From positions 434,001 through 498,000 of the forward strand of contig CADCXA010000068.1 in the NCBI GenBank assembly GCA_902806565.1: DNA of 64,000 bases, read 5' to 3'. Every line of letters begins with the position of its first letter. The first letter of the stretch is position 1. The notes beneath the pieces are model-generated. The model worked only from the letters and a program-made list of their open reading frames with translations, was not told the DNA's origin and searched no databases. This DNA is from Hypoxylon rubiginosum. Its lineage: Eukaryota; Ascomycota; Sordariomycetes; Xylariales; Hypoxylaceae. A program made the position numbers and the translations under genes. Positions 44,512 to 55,177 of this stretch are shown in pieces.

Positions 44512-47500
44512 ATGAAGTTCTTGCGTGACCTCTTCTTAGTTCCTGTCGCTATACAGGTGGTGGTCGTGATTGCAGGTCGCCCAGGAGGACCCAATGGGAT
44601 TGGTTCCGGAGGTGGCAGAGGCAATGCTTTCGGCGGTTCCAACCGCAACGGAGTAGCTGGAGCTCATGGCCATGCGCCCCCTGGATCCCAAAATTCGAAT
44701 TACAATGGCATAGGGGCTGGCAATGGGCACGGGCCCGGAGGTTCTTACAGCCAAGGACAGAGCGATACCTATAACTCACAAGGAATCGACTCCATTGTGA
44801 GTGCCATACGCTCCGCTGACCAGCAAGTTCACACTGTGAACCGTGCTATACGAGGTGTAAAGTCCGGTGGCACTATCAACAACCTCGATTCGACACTGCA
44901 ATCATTGACCTCCACGATCAAGACGACCACGACCGCAATTCAGAACGGTGGACCGCTCGAAGCAGGAGATATGCAATCTCTAAACTCAGCGATCCAGCCA
45001 TTTAGACAGTCTATTGGCTCACTTGTTACGCAGTTGGTAACGCGAAGAGATACGATTGCAGAGCTTTGCGGATGTCGCACCATCGAGGGCGCCGTGAATC
45101 AGATAAGAAGCTCAACTCGAGTCATGTTTGACGGCATCAAGAATCGCTATAATAATGGCGGCCAATCTCGTGGTGGACATGGCTTCAACGATTTACACTC
45201 ATTGGATTCAGGCATAGCTAGCTATCTCAATCATGGATTTGCTGCTTTCGGCTTCACCAACTGTGTTGTAAGTCAGCTTGACTTACAGAAACCTTCCCCA
45301 AAACTCCTTTCAATTTCATCCTATCTCGTAATTAGGAGAAAATATGTCCCATAACACCCTGGACGGCGCTCACAGTTAAGAAGCCATACTAACTCTAGTA
45401 ACATATAAGGACACATACACAAGTACAAGCACCTGGGAGGCTTCAACCGTGACGGCTGTAAAGACCGTAGTAAGTATTATTTCCTGATGTCGCCTTCCAT
45501 TCCTATTACTACCACGCTTAGCAAGCTTCGGTTGTGCTCCTTTAGCTTCATGGCGACACCACGCATCTGATTCGTGAATTATAATACATCTATCGAAGTT
45601 TACTGACCTTTCGTTCAACAAATAGGTAGTTACAAATACGGTTACTAAAACGGTGATAAATACTTCATGGTTGACCGACGTAAGTACATTCCAATCACCC
45701 CTTAACCGATCCAAACTACCCCAGAGTCTTCTATATGCTCCTCAGCGTTAGCGAGTCTTGGACTAACTAAATACAAAAGTATATCACATACACGTATACG
45801 TCTTCTTCTGTAAGTGTAGAGTATTCAACAACTACTTCCCATTCCTACGTTGTCAACGTATATGCCTAATATCTAACACCATCTTCTAGACGTGGGGTTA
45901 TTCATATCCCTCAACGTACACTACGCCTTCAAGTTATGGGAGCGGCGGATACGGCGGCTCTTCGAATACATATGGGTCAGTAACCACTAGTATTGGTACG
46001 ACTCCGTACTCTTCAAATTTTTACTAACACTGACATGAGCCGCACCTCAGCCGCCGGAACATCGACAACTAAGACTATCTCATCTTCAAGTTATTCCAGT
46101 TATTTGACTTACACTTCGACTTACACTTCGTACACGTCTATACCCACGAGCACGACTAATTCTGGCCTCACAACCTACACCTCGACATTTACGAGCACAC
46201 TGACTTCAACCTCCACGAGCACATTAATAACCAGCAGTTCATTCATTTCAGTCACCACAGTAACATCCACCTTTACTTCAACTCTAATCTACAGTAGTCT
46301 CGGGACTACGTACACCTCTACTAGTACCTTCACATCAGCCATCACGGGTTCTTCTAGTACTTCAAGATCATCACTTACGTCCTCCTCAACAAGCACAGCG
46401 TCAAGTATCTCGAGAGGACCAGGATTGAGCACTTTCACGACAACTTTCACCAGTTTCAACTCCGGTAGTGTCTTCACGTCTACCGCCACGGCAACGGTAA
46501 CAAGCACTGCCAGGACGACAAGTACTAATACCCTTACCTCAACTATCACGAGGACCTTTACAAGCACATTTACGAACACATTTACAAGTTTAGGTAGTAC
46601 TGTAACATCTACCCTAACAACTACAAGAACAAGCACCGTGACTGCATCAGGACCAGGCACAATTACATCAACTCTCACGCGTACGTCCAGGAGCCTCGGC
46701 AGCACACTTACATCGACTATCACAAGTACGCGAACGAACACTGGGTCGCTGTCGACAATAGGAACAGTGACCTACACGTCGACTGCCACACGTACATTCA
46801 CCAACTCAGGTAGCACACTTACATCTACCTTCACGAGAACAGGGACGACCACTCTGGGGACTTCGCAAGCAAGAACCTACACATCAACTATCACTAGTAC
46901 ATACACGAGCTCTGACAGCACCTTCACATCAACCATCACTAGGACAGGAACCAGTACTCTGAGCGGCTCAGGAACTAGGCCATTCACATCAACTATTACG
47001 AATACAATCACAGCTTCCGGGAGCACATTTACATCAACTTTCACTACAACTGGAGCAAACACGCTCGTAGGATCTGGGACGAGCACATTTACATCTACTA
47101 TCACGAGCACGTTCACGAGTGCAGGGTCAGTCTTCACCTCCACCATCACGAGGACAGGGACGAATACCGCGGGAGTGGGTGGGACGAGCACAACTACGGC
47201 AACGATCGTGACCGAAACGGGAACAGCCTTGACGTCCACACTCACAAGGACGAGCACCAGGACGAGCACGATAAGCGGCTCAGGTTCGGCAATAGCAACT
47301 TTGACATCGACCCTGACAAGTACATTAACGTCTACTTTTTCCAGCGCCGCAACGAATACTGCGTCGGCTATAACTACTTTCACCACAACCCAGACCATCA
47401 CCAGTGGCAGCTTAGTAGTAACCATTACATCGACTGGTACCAGGTTAGGGACTGGTGCTTCCGGAACTACAGTTTCAGGAGCGACGACAACAGGGTCGAG

Positions 47501-48148
47501 TACCGGCAATGAGGTTACTGTCTCTGTGATCACGAGAACGAGTACCATAAGTGGTTCAGTCGTGATAGGGACCAGCACGTTAACGGCAGCGGCTTCAGCG
47601 GCTTCAGGAGGTTCGGCATCCACGGGCACACGAGATGTAACAGCAGCAATAAGCACCGCCTCCGGGGCGAGTACGCTGGCTACCTCGATCATAGTAACGC
47701 GATCGGGCTCGGTGAGCACCGTCACCATTGGATCGACCGGCAGGGTTGTCTCGTCGGCAAGTCCTGGGACTGGGACGGGGACCGTTGCAAGTGCGCAGAG
47801 GAGGACGACTACCGGGGCGACTGCGAGAAGGACCACGAGGACAGTAACAGCGTCGGCCGCAAGTAGCACGAGCTCTGGTGCGGTCACTGTTACTATTACC
47901 AGAGATCCAACTTCCGTAAGTATTCTGCTTGTCGTATCACCCCTGGTTTGGCGTGTGGCCATTTCTGTGAACTTGGACGTAAATGCTGACTAGAGAAATT
48001 GCAGACTTCGACGACCTCGACGTCTCGGACAACTAGAGCAAGCACGACGACAACTACTACTATTAGCAGCAGGGCATCCAAGCCAGCATCAAATGTGATG
48101 CTCCTAGGAAGCACAGTAACCATCGGTCTTATATGTTTGTTACTGTAA
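44512..48148 (+). CDS. Thr/Ser-rich GPI-anchored cell-surface protein, many small exons
   Basis: Model: 44512-45267, perhaps 45336-45374, 45410-45469, 45626-45679, 45780-45809, 45890-45995, 46051-47915, 48005-48148; about 1004-1017 residues. Signal peptide MKFLRDLFLVPVAIQVVVVIAG leads a Gly/Asn-rich linker and a helical domain (IDSIVSAIRSADQQVHTVNRAI, then QSLTSTIKTTTTAIQNGG) with paired Cys. A series of 30-106-nt exons then encodes Tyr/Thr motifs (YITYTYTSSS). A single exon of 1865 nt encodes about 620 residues of TSTxTST repeats, which should be densely O-glycosylated. The last exon ends SNVMLLGSTVTIGLICLLL, a clean GPI-attachment signal. This is the plan of a fungal adhesin or wall mucin. 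Exon 2 is uncertain: the gap after it would be only 35 nt. The Thr-rich region is read as open on both strands, but only this strand makes sense. Confidence 0.75.
46130..47880 (+). repeat. Degenerate coding repeat for TSTxTST units
   Basis: Imperfect units of roughly 60-75 bases of the type (ACN TCN ACN) recur through the large exon, encoding motifs such as TFTSTITRTGT and TSTFTSTITS. Units have diverged at third positions, so the array is old or under selection for protein composition. Confidence 0.75.
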
Positions 48149-49326
48149 AATAGATACCGATATAACGATATTGCTCAAGAGGTTTGGGAGTAAGGGGGTA
48201 CGGAGTTTTGGCATCTACTTATTCATGTTTCACGCAAGTCAATCGAGAACAATAAAAAGCCAGCCGTCTTCTGTTACTGCGGATCTCGGAGCAATGAAGG
48301 CGACGCCGCCGCGTGTAATATAAAGGACGTCGGTGTAAGACTATTCCTCCTCTTTTCGTTACGCGACATATATGCATATCCCGGATTAATGACTAATTCA
48401 TATCATCTCAGGTCATCGATAGATCGATAGGCTCCGTCTTTTCCAAGGAGGGGTAAGGTTCTCAGGATGTAGCTGCAAACCGGAATGACGCGGTTTAAAG
48501 GCCGAGATTTGGTATTTGGAATGAAGTATGACGAAGTTGTCGAATCTTGGTTTTGTGAGCATTAATGGGGGTTATATATGATGATGATAATCTAGAATTT
48601 TGTATGAGATGCGATTTATATATACCTAGGTACATTATAAAGCATGTGATTGAGTGATGGAGACTAGATAGAGACTAGATAGATATTGCATTAATGAAAG
48701 GTTTATATTTTAAATGTATTCTTATTCTTATGCTTACCATCCTTCATCCATTAGGTAATGAGGGGCATGTGAATTTAGTATCGGGGCATAATCTGATGGC
48801 GGCTTTCGGCATCGAATTAACGAGTTTTCTTATTTCTTATTTACAAATCTTCTTTCTCGCCAAAAGATCAACATTGCAAATTCGGAATTCGCCTCTCCCG
48901 GATTTCCCCTGGACAAGTGGGTGACCAACGGCTGCAACAGAAGAGCAATGGAACGCTGGCCCCGCACGATATCGATGCAGAAGGCAGCAGAACTAGCAGA
49001 TAAGTAATTGGCATGCCTATTCCAGCTAGTTGGCTAGGTCTCCCGTGCGACGTGCAGCCCTTGCAGCCCCGGTCGACGCGGACATCGTAGATACGATATC
49101 TGTGCACCGCCAATGGCGTCAGCCTGCTACCACAGCTCCTTGCCTAGTATGGTCGTCGGCAGCACTATGGAGAAGGAAAACCTGGCTCGGTAAGATTAAT
49201 CCATGCCAACTGCCCAAAAGCTCCAAGGTAGGTTGACCGTTCTGGAAACCCTCTCGCGTCTCTAATAAGGCACGACGTAGCGTCCTGGATTTTTTCTTTC
49301 TTTCTTCTCCTCGTTCCTCACGCGTC
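48149..49326. other. Intergenic region, 1.2 kb
   Basis: No gene recognised. Holds a TACCTAGGTA palindrome at 48623-48632 and a duplicated AGACTAGATAG near 48661-48681. The right end leads into the carboxypeptidase gene. Confidence 0.5.
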
Positions 49327-51054
49327 GTGACAATTGCCCTCGCCATGTCTTCATTCCTGCGACCACTGCTCCTCGTCGCTGCCGCGCGCCACGGGCTTGC
49401 GCAGTTCGTTGCGCCGCCTACCACGCTCAAAGAGGTCATCGGCTTCGCTGACATTCCAGTGAGATACAAGGAGGTACCCGCTGGGACTTGCGAGCAGGAC
49501 CCTAATGTGAAGAGCTATTCGGGGTACGCCGACGTGGCGGAGGACCAGCACATCTTCTGGTGGTTCTTCGAGTCTCGTAATCAAGATCCGTCTGAGGCTC
49601 CTCTGACGGTCTGGATCAATGGTGGGCCCGGTTCAAGTTCCATGATCGGTCTCTTCGAGGAACTTGGACCGTGTGGCGTTGATTACTACGGCAATGTCTA
49701 CAACAACCCGTACTCGTGGTCCAACGTGAGCAACATGTTGTTCATCGACCAGCCTACCCAAGTCGGATTCAGTTACTCCCAACCGGTGAATGCGTGGAAG
49801 TCTGACGGCAACGTCGTGACTCTGCCGGATGCTACGTGCCCAGACTATGCAGCAGGCGGCACATGCGGCACCTATTCATACCCGAATCTCACCTTGACCG
49901 CAAACTCGACCACCAATGCTGCCCCCAATTTCTGGAAGACCCTGCAGGGGTTCATGGGAGCATTTCCAAAGTATTCCCGGAACGGCTTTCACTTCGCCAC
50001 CGAATCATACGGAGGACATTACGGTCCGATATTCAACGCATACATCGAGGAGCAGAACGCAAAATGCATCCCCGGCACCAAGAAAATCCAGCTGGAGAGT
50101 GTTCTCATAGGTAATGGGTGGTTCGACCCAGTGCTCCAGTACCAGGCTTACTACAACTTTACCGTCTTTCCCGGAAACACGTACGATTACGCCCCTTTCA
50201 ACGCGTCTATAGAGTCTATGTTCTATAATAACATGTACGGACCCGGAAACTGTCTCGACAAGTTGAATGCCTGCAAGGCTACTGGAAAGAACGAGGTCTG
50301 CAAGAATGCAGATAACTTCTGCGCGAACATGGTTGAATTGGTGTATGACAACGTGCTCGGCCGAGACGAGTACGACATGCGGGAGCTCGTACCGGATCCG
50401 TTCCCTTACGGATTCTACACGGACTACCTGAACAGCCCGGAACTGCAGGAGGCGATCGGGGCCTTCACCAATTTCTCGAGCAATGGGGCTGTAGGAGAGG
50501 CATTTGACAACACCGGAGACGACGGCCGGGAGATGGGAACTATTGAAGCTATCCGCTACTTGCTTTCAAAGGATGTGACGGTGGCTGTCTATGCCGGAGA
50601 CGCAGACTACAACTGCAACTGGCTTGGAAACGAGGCTTCAATGGAAGAAGTAGCGGATCCGGGTTTCTCTCGAGCCGGCTACGTGGATCTGGTCACGAGC
50701 GACAACGTGACCCACGGCCAAGTAAAGCAAGCCGGCAAGTTCAGCTTTACAAGGATCTACGAAAGCGGGCACGAGGTGCCATTCTACCAGCCTCTAGCCG
50801 CTCTGGAATACTTCGAGAGGGTTATCAAGGGCCACGACGTTCAAACCGGAAAGCATCCCGTGAACCGGAACTACATAACGCACGGATCTAAGAAGAGCAC
50901 GTACCGCCAAGGAAATTCGACGATGCAGTTCGAGGTACTACCAGAGAACGCCACCTACAACGTCATCACTAATACGCCCGGGGGTGCTTGGCAAGAGCAA
51001 TCGACTCTTCTGAAGAGAAGTTTCAAGTCACGCCCGGCGCGACGGGGAAGATAG
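49327..51054 (+). CDS. Secreted serine carboxypeptidase (S10 family)
   Basis: 575 residues, no intron. Two in-frame starts: 49327 (MTIALAM) and 49345 (MSSFLRP); both give a signal peptide ending near HGLAQF. All three catalytic positions are visible: Ser104 in NGGPGSSS, Asp427 in [15 protein letters not shown] and His482 in [11 protein letters not shown]. Other S10 marks are [43 protein letters not shown] and the paired Cys of the cap. Many NxS/T sites fit a glycosylated extracellular or vacuolar enzyme. The family removes C-terminal residues from peptides at acid pH; fungal members of this type are carboxypeptidase S1-like. The Cys usual in GGPGCSS is Ser here, as in other fungal S1-type members. 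Confidence 0.93.
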   Translation: MTIALAMSSFLRPLLLVAAARHGLAQFVAPPTTLKEVIGFADIPVRYKEVPAGTCEQDPNVKSYSGYADVAEDQHIFWWFFESRNQDPSEAPLTVWINGGPGSSSMIGLFEELGPCGVDYYGNVYNNPYSWSNVSNMLFIDQPTQVGFSYSQPVNAWKSDGNVVTLPDATCPDYAAGGTCGTYSYPNLTLTANSTTNAAPNFWKTLQGFMGAFPKYSRNGFHFATESYGGHYGPIFNAYIEEQNAKCIPGTKKIQLESVLIGNGWFDPVLQYQAYYNFTVFPGNTYDYAPFNASIESMFYNNMYGPGNCLDKLNACKATGKNEVCKNADNFCANMVELVYDNVLGRDEYDMRELVPDPFPYGFYTDYLNSPELQEAIGAFTNFSSNGAVGEAFDNTGDDGREMGTIEAIRYLLSKDVTVAVYAGDADYNCNWLGNEASMEEVADPGFSRAGYVDLVTSDNVTHGQVKQAGKFSFTRIYESGHEVPFYQPLAALEYFERVIKGHDVQTGKHPVNRNYITHGSKKSTYRQGNSTMQFEVLPENATYNVITNTPGGAWQEQSTLLKRSFKSRPARRGR

Positions 51055-51457
51055 AAAGACAACCGCATTATGAGGCGGCTCTTTCTTCCATAGACTTGGT
51101 TAAGGATATTATATCTTGCATACCTCCTATCCTAATACCTTTAATATATAACTCATACTCTCATCTTGGACTATTTTACATCGTTATAGCTTTGCTTTTG
51201 TGCTTCCCACCATCATCTAAGAGTTTAGGTACCCTTAATTTACTAATTAGCACTGTAGCAATGCAGCCACCAGACTTACAACAGCTGAATCGCAAGCCTC
51301 ATACGAAAAGGGTCTCTCCGAGCCAATGGCCCATTATCTCAATCTTTAGCGGTGTCATTTGGGGGAATATTAAACAATGATTGATTTCCATTCAAAAGAA
51401 ACCTCTAGGTCTTGAAAAAAAATCCTATATCCCTTAGAAATGATAAAAGTGGCAGCC
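51055..51457. other. Intergenic region
   Basis: About 400 bases between the carboxypeptidase and P450 genes on the same strand; no gene seen. Confidence 0.55.
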
Positions 51458-53290
51458 ATGGATCGCTACATTTTCCAAGCTATTCTCGCCGTCGGCTTCC
51501 TAGCCTTCATCCTTGTCAGGTGGCGCTTCCACAGAAGCCGTCTCAGTCTCCCGCCAGGCCCGAAGCCCCTCCCCGTAATCGGCAACATGCACCAGCTGGC
51601 GCGGACCAGCTACCAGTGGCTGCAGCTGCAGCGCTGGAGCGCCGCCTACGGTCCCGTCATGCACCTCCGCGTCGCCGGGCGGCCTCTGGTCGTGCTCTCC
51701 ACACACGCGGCGGCCTGGGACCTGCTGGCGCGGCGCGGCGCCCGGTACTCGGACCGCCCGCGCCTCGTCGTCGCCGTCGAGCTCGCGACTAGGAACCTGC
51801 ACGGGGCCATGCGGCCTTACGACGCCGCGTACCGCCAGACGCGCAAGCTGCAGGCGCCGCTGCTCGGGCCGCCGGCCGCGGACCGCTACCGCCCCGTCCA
51901 GGAGCTGGAGTCGCGGCAGCTGCTTGTCGACCTGCTGGGGGAGTACGAGAGGGAGGGTGAGACGGGTCAGGATTTTTCTCCTTTAGTTGAGCGTGAGTAT
52001 TAAACTGGTGTCTGTTAATTTGCAGGTATATATATTTAAGTACGTGATGCGCTAATGAAAACGGCTATCGGGCTTGGCCGGCAAAGGCACGACGGGTAGC
52101 ATCATCTACGCGCTGTTATACGGCTACAGACTGAAGAGCGGCGACGACCAGGCCCTCCGCGACGCGCACGTCGTGCAGGACAACTTCTCGCGGGCGGCGA
52201 AGACGGGGGCCTACCTAGTCGACCTATTCCCCGTTCTCAACCACCTGCCGCGCGCCCTAGCCCCCTGGAAGGCCGAGGCCGACGCCCTGTTTAGAATAGA
52301 GGCGGACCTCCACACTGCAAACTTTCAGAAGGGGCTCGCTAGCCCCGGCTGGAACTTCACCAAGCAGTTTAGCGCCAGCTGCGAGGCTAGCGGCGTACCC
52401 ACGTTCCAGACCGCTTGGTCCGTGGGCGATACGTCGCTCGCCGGACTCGACACTTCGTCCATCGCCCTCGAGTGGTTCGTCGTCGCGTGCGTCGCGCACG
52501 GCAAACGGTTCGTAGCGAAGGCGCAGCAGGTCTTGGATGAAGTAGTAGGTCGTGATCGGCTGCCGACTTTCGAGGACCGGCCGCGGTTGGCGTATATTGA
52601 TGCTGTTGGTAGGTTCATACCTTTAAACTCTCTGCATTCCTCATGTAATTCGCGGGGGTTTATACTTTTCTTTTTTCTCTATCTCCTTCTGCTTCGTGCC
52701 TCTTAAGAATACACCGCGCTAACATGTTATCTCCAGTCCAAGAGACATTACGCTGGCGTCTCGTGTCACCCGGCGGGATCCCGCACCTGACAAAGCAGGA
52801 AGACACCTACATGGGCTTTCGCATCCCGGCCGGTTCGGTCGTGCTCCCGAACTACTGGGCCATCACGCGGGACGCGTCCGTGTTCGGCGCCGACCCGGAC
52901 TCGTTCGTGCCCGAGCGGTGGCTGGATGCCGACGACAGCGGCAGCGGCGGCGGCATCACCACGCCGCTCAAGAATCTCCCGCAGACCGGCTTCGGCTTCG
53001 GCCGCCGCTCCTGCCCGGGCCGGCACGTCGCGCTCAACGGACTGTTCGTCGTGGTCGCGCAGCTGCTCTGGGCGTTCGAGATCGAGGCGGCGCCGGGGAA
53101 GGAGGTGGACGACACGGACTGGGTCGACGGCGTCCTGGTCAAGCCGAAGCATTTCAAGGCCGTCTTCCGCCCCCGCGGGCCGTGGGTCCGCGACGTGCTC
53201 AGCTCGCAGCAGCGGGACGGGGAGGACGGGGAGGACGACCTTGTTGCCCTGCTTGATCGGGTGGCTGTTGGCAGTGGTGGTAAATCTTAG
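51458..53290 (+). CDS. Cytochrome P450 monooxygenase
   Basis: Three exons: 51458-51992, 52087-52608, 52737-53290; 536 residues, junctions in frame. An alternative ATG lies 18 bases upstream (51440); the second has the better context. N-terminal membrane anchor FQAILAVGFLAFILVRW and the hinge PPGPKPLPVIGN. I-helix AGLDT (297-301) with the conserved Thr, ExxR as ETLR (355-358), PERW, and the haem loop FGFGRRSCPG with Cys445. Architecture is that of microsomal class II P450s; PPGPKPLPVIGN and the haem loop resemble the CYP64/ordA-like group common in fungal secondary metabolism, but the substrate cannot be told. Exon 1 joins exon 2 through an AAG acceptor. No polyketide, peptide or terpene synthase lies nearby, so no cluster is claimed. 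The coding DNA is very GC-rich compared with the DNA just downstream. Confidence 0.9.
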
Positions 53291-53674
53291 CCGAGATATG
53301 GACGCTTAATAACGTGGATGAACGACTTTAAAAACGTCAAAAAGAAAATCGCAATAGCGTATTATCCTTTTTTCATTTTTTATTTATTTAAATAATAACA
53401 TAAATATTATAAAAAACTTAATATAAAAATTGAATATTTAATAAAAATATTTATTTAATAAAATTTACGTAATATTTTCATAATTATTAAATATAAAATT
53501 AAACGATTTATAAAATATCCCCCCCCCCCCCCCCTTTCCCCCCTTTTCTCCCCGCTACGGTACGTACGCAGCCTGAACTAAAGCTACTTAACATAACTGA
53601 TAAACGGGGCTTTTCTTTAACTTAACAACCACATAGACCTTGCTCCTTTGTTATAAACTCCGACAGTTAGTAAA
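53291..53674. other. AT-rich island and C/T tract between P450 and ART-like gene
   Basis: From about 53340 to 53516 the sequence is almost all A and T with TTTAAATAA-like words, then a run of 16 C and further C/T blocks to 53553. This abrupt change borders the GC-rich P450 on one side. It may be an eroded, RIP-like remnant or a promoter-type tract for the next gene. Confidence 0.7.
53519..53553. repeat. Poly-C / C-T tract
   Basis: A run of about 16 C followed by TTTCCCCCCTTTTCTCCCC. Confidence 0.9.
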
Positions 53675-55099
53675 ATGGCTAATAATTCTTCCATTCTTGG
53701 AGAGCTCGACTCAGAAGACTTGCAGAACCGAGGCTTACTCGGTCCTAGCCATAGCACTGGATCCAGACGCATCCACAAGCGCCGCCTGCACCGCTCGAGC
53801 TCTGAGGAATATAGCGACATCTCCCTCGATGTCCGTACGGATTCTGCCGACGCCGCGAGCGCATTTGCTACCATCCCGATTACACTGATCTCCTATGATA
53901 CCCTCGGTTACCTGGGACTTGCGGTGGACAAGGCCAACGCGATCTGGAGCGAGTGGACTCATTGGCCAGCAACGGGACCTCGCCGTGAGATAGACGCCGA
54001 TGATGGAGGGCTCCAGGTTACCTTTTTGGACTTTATAGTGGCCCGGCTTGAAAACTATGAGGATGTCTTCGAGGACAACGATGCCCAGTGGCGTCAGTGC
54101 CTCATTGTGTGTGGCGTAAACGAATCCGTCCAGGACGCCATCATGGACCCTATATTTAAGGACATCCGCCTCACTAACTCATGCGTCTACTGGGTCAAGG
54201 ACACTCTCGCTATGCGGTACGCCGGACTAGAAGATATCCGCCGGGCTTCTCATCGGCGCGAGAAGGAGCTCGTTAACGCCAGCGCTCGTCCGGGCGGAAG
54301 CCACAGCGATAACAGTAGTAACCGTGGAAGTGGACGGGGCGGAAATGTCCAAGAACACAGTCCTGCCAAGGGCAAAGCCACGTCTCAGGGGCGACGTTCT
54401 GTGTCTGGTTTGCAGCAGCAGACAACGCCCGGTATATCTCCCCAATTTTGGAACTCAAAGACTGCGGTGGACATTGATAACCAGCCTGGGAATATTGTAC
54501 TGTTCAAGGGCATTGATCAGGGACGAATCACTGGTCTATTCAACGAAAGAGGCGAAGTCCAGAGCATCGAGAAGCTCTTGAGCATGCCACGCTCAGATTT
54601 CAGCAGTACCCGAGCGCTCTTTTACTTCACGCCAGACTGCCATATTGCAGAGTACTATGCTGCATATGCGAAACGCCGATCGAACTGTGAGTCCGTTGTA
54701 ATGGTCTCCATGTCCATCCCCAGGGAAGCCATCAACAACCTCGAAGAGCCTGACATCAGGCGTCTATACTGGCCCAGCCCTCACTGGAAACAGCTAGTCT
54801 GGCGCTCTAAGACTGCCAAACCACTCCCGAAGCCGCTACGATCATACCGCGATGCCCTACTTATTATCGGTACTATTTCCAAGGGCGCAGAGCGCTTGTT
54901 TGAGAACTTCAAAACTTGGGAGGACATGACCGACGCCTGTGTGCTTCGTGTAAGATCATCTAACCGAAGCAACCCATCTGAGCAGTATGTTTTCTCGGGC
55001 GAGGAGGAGGGACGTGAGTTCCTTAACCAGCACGGCAAGATTCAAGTATTTCCCTTTTCCGAGGCTGAGCTTCAAACCCTTCTCTCAAGATATGGTTAG
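53675..55099 (+). CDS. Fungal protein with an ADP-ribosyltransferase-like C-terminal region
   Basis: 474 residues, no intron. Residues 60-190 are a predicted alpha/beta region with no family I recognise (FLDFIVARLENYEDVFEDNDAQWRQCLIVCG). Residues 200-260 are Ser/Gly/Gln-rich linker. Residues 272-455 show the order of elements of DUF3990-like ADP-ribosyltransferases: VLFKGI (275-280, the LYHG-type strand), DFSSTRALFYFTPDCHIAEYYAAYA (308-332, the FYxT...A..YA element), DALLIIG (393-399), and EQYVFSGEEEGREFL (436-450, the QxxF strand with acidic residues). The match is by eye and the catalytic Arg/His, Tyr and Glu are not proved. Its 3-prime neighbour, convergent and 78 bp away, is a NADAR protein, from a family that removes ADP-ribose. 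Otherwise an uncharacterised protein. Confidence 0.6.
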   Translation: MANNSSILGELDSEDLQNRGLLGPSHSTGSRRIHKRRLHRSSSEEYSDISLDVRTDSADAASAFATIPITLISYDTLGYLGLAVDKANAIWSEWTHWPATGPRREIDADDGGLQVTFLDFIVARLENYEDVFEDNDAQWRQCLIVCGVNESVQDAIMDPIFKDIRLTNSCVYWVKDTLAMRYAGLEDIRRASHRREKELVNASARPGGSHSDNSSNRGSGRGGNVQEHSPAKGKATSQGRRSVSGLQQQTTPGISPQFWNSKTAVDIDNQPGNIVLFKGIDQGRITGLFNERGEVQSIEKLLSMPRSDFSSTRALFYFTPDCHIAEYYAAYAKRRSNCESVVMVSMSIPREAINNLEEPDIRRLYWPSPHWKQLVWRSKTAKPLPKPLRSYRDALLIIGTISKGAERLFENFKTWEDMTDACVLRVRSSNRSNPSEQYVFSGEEEGREFLNQHGKIQVFPFSEAELQTLLSRYG

Positions 55100-55177
55100 G
55101 TAATGGTGGTATTTTAAGCCTATGTGTACCTAGGTACCTAACCTAGGAAAAACATAATTCAATCCAGCTATCAAATA

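Noticed and set aside
46877..47962. 361-codon minus-strand open frame
   Set aside because: It lies antisense to the Thr/Ser repeat exon; ACN/TCN repeat codons read as Val/Leu-rich frames on the other strand. No domain, and the plus strand has a signal peptide, splice sites and GPI signal.
42336..53290. Secondary-metabolite cluster (reductase plus P450)
   Set aside because: No synthase, prenyltransferase, transporter or cluster regulator is present, and unrelated genes separate the two enzymes.
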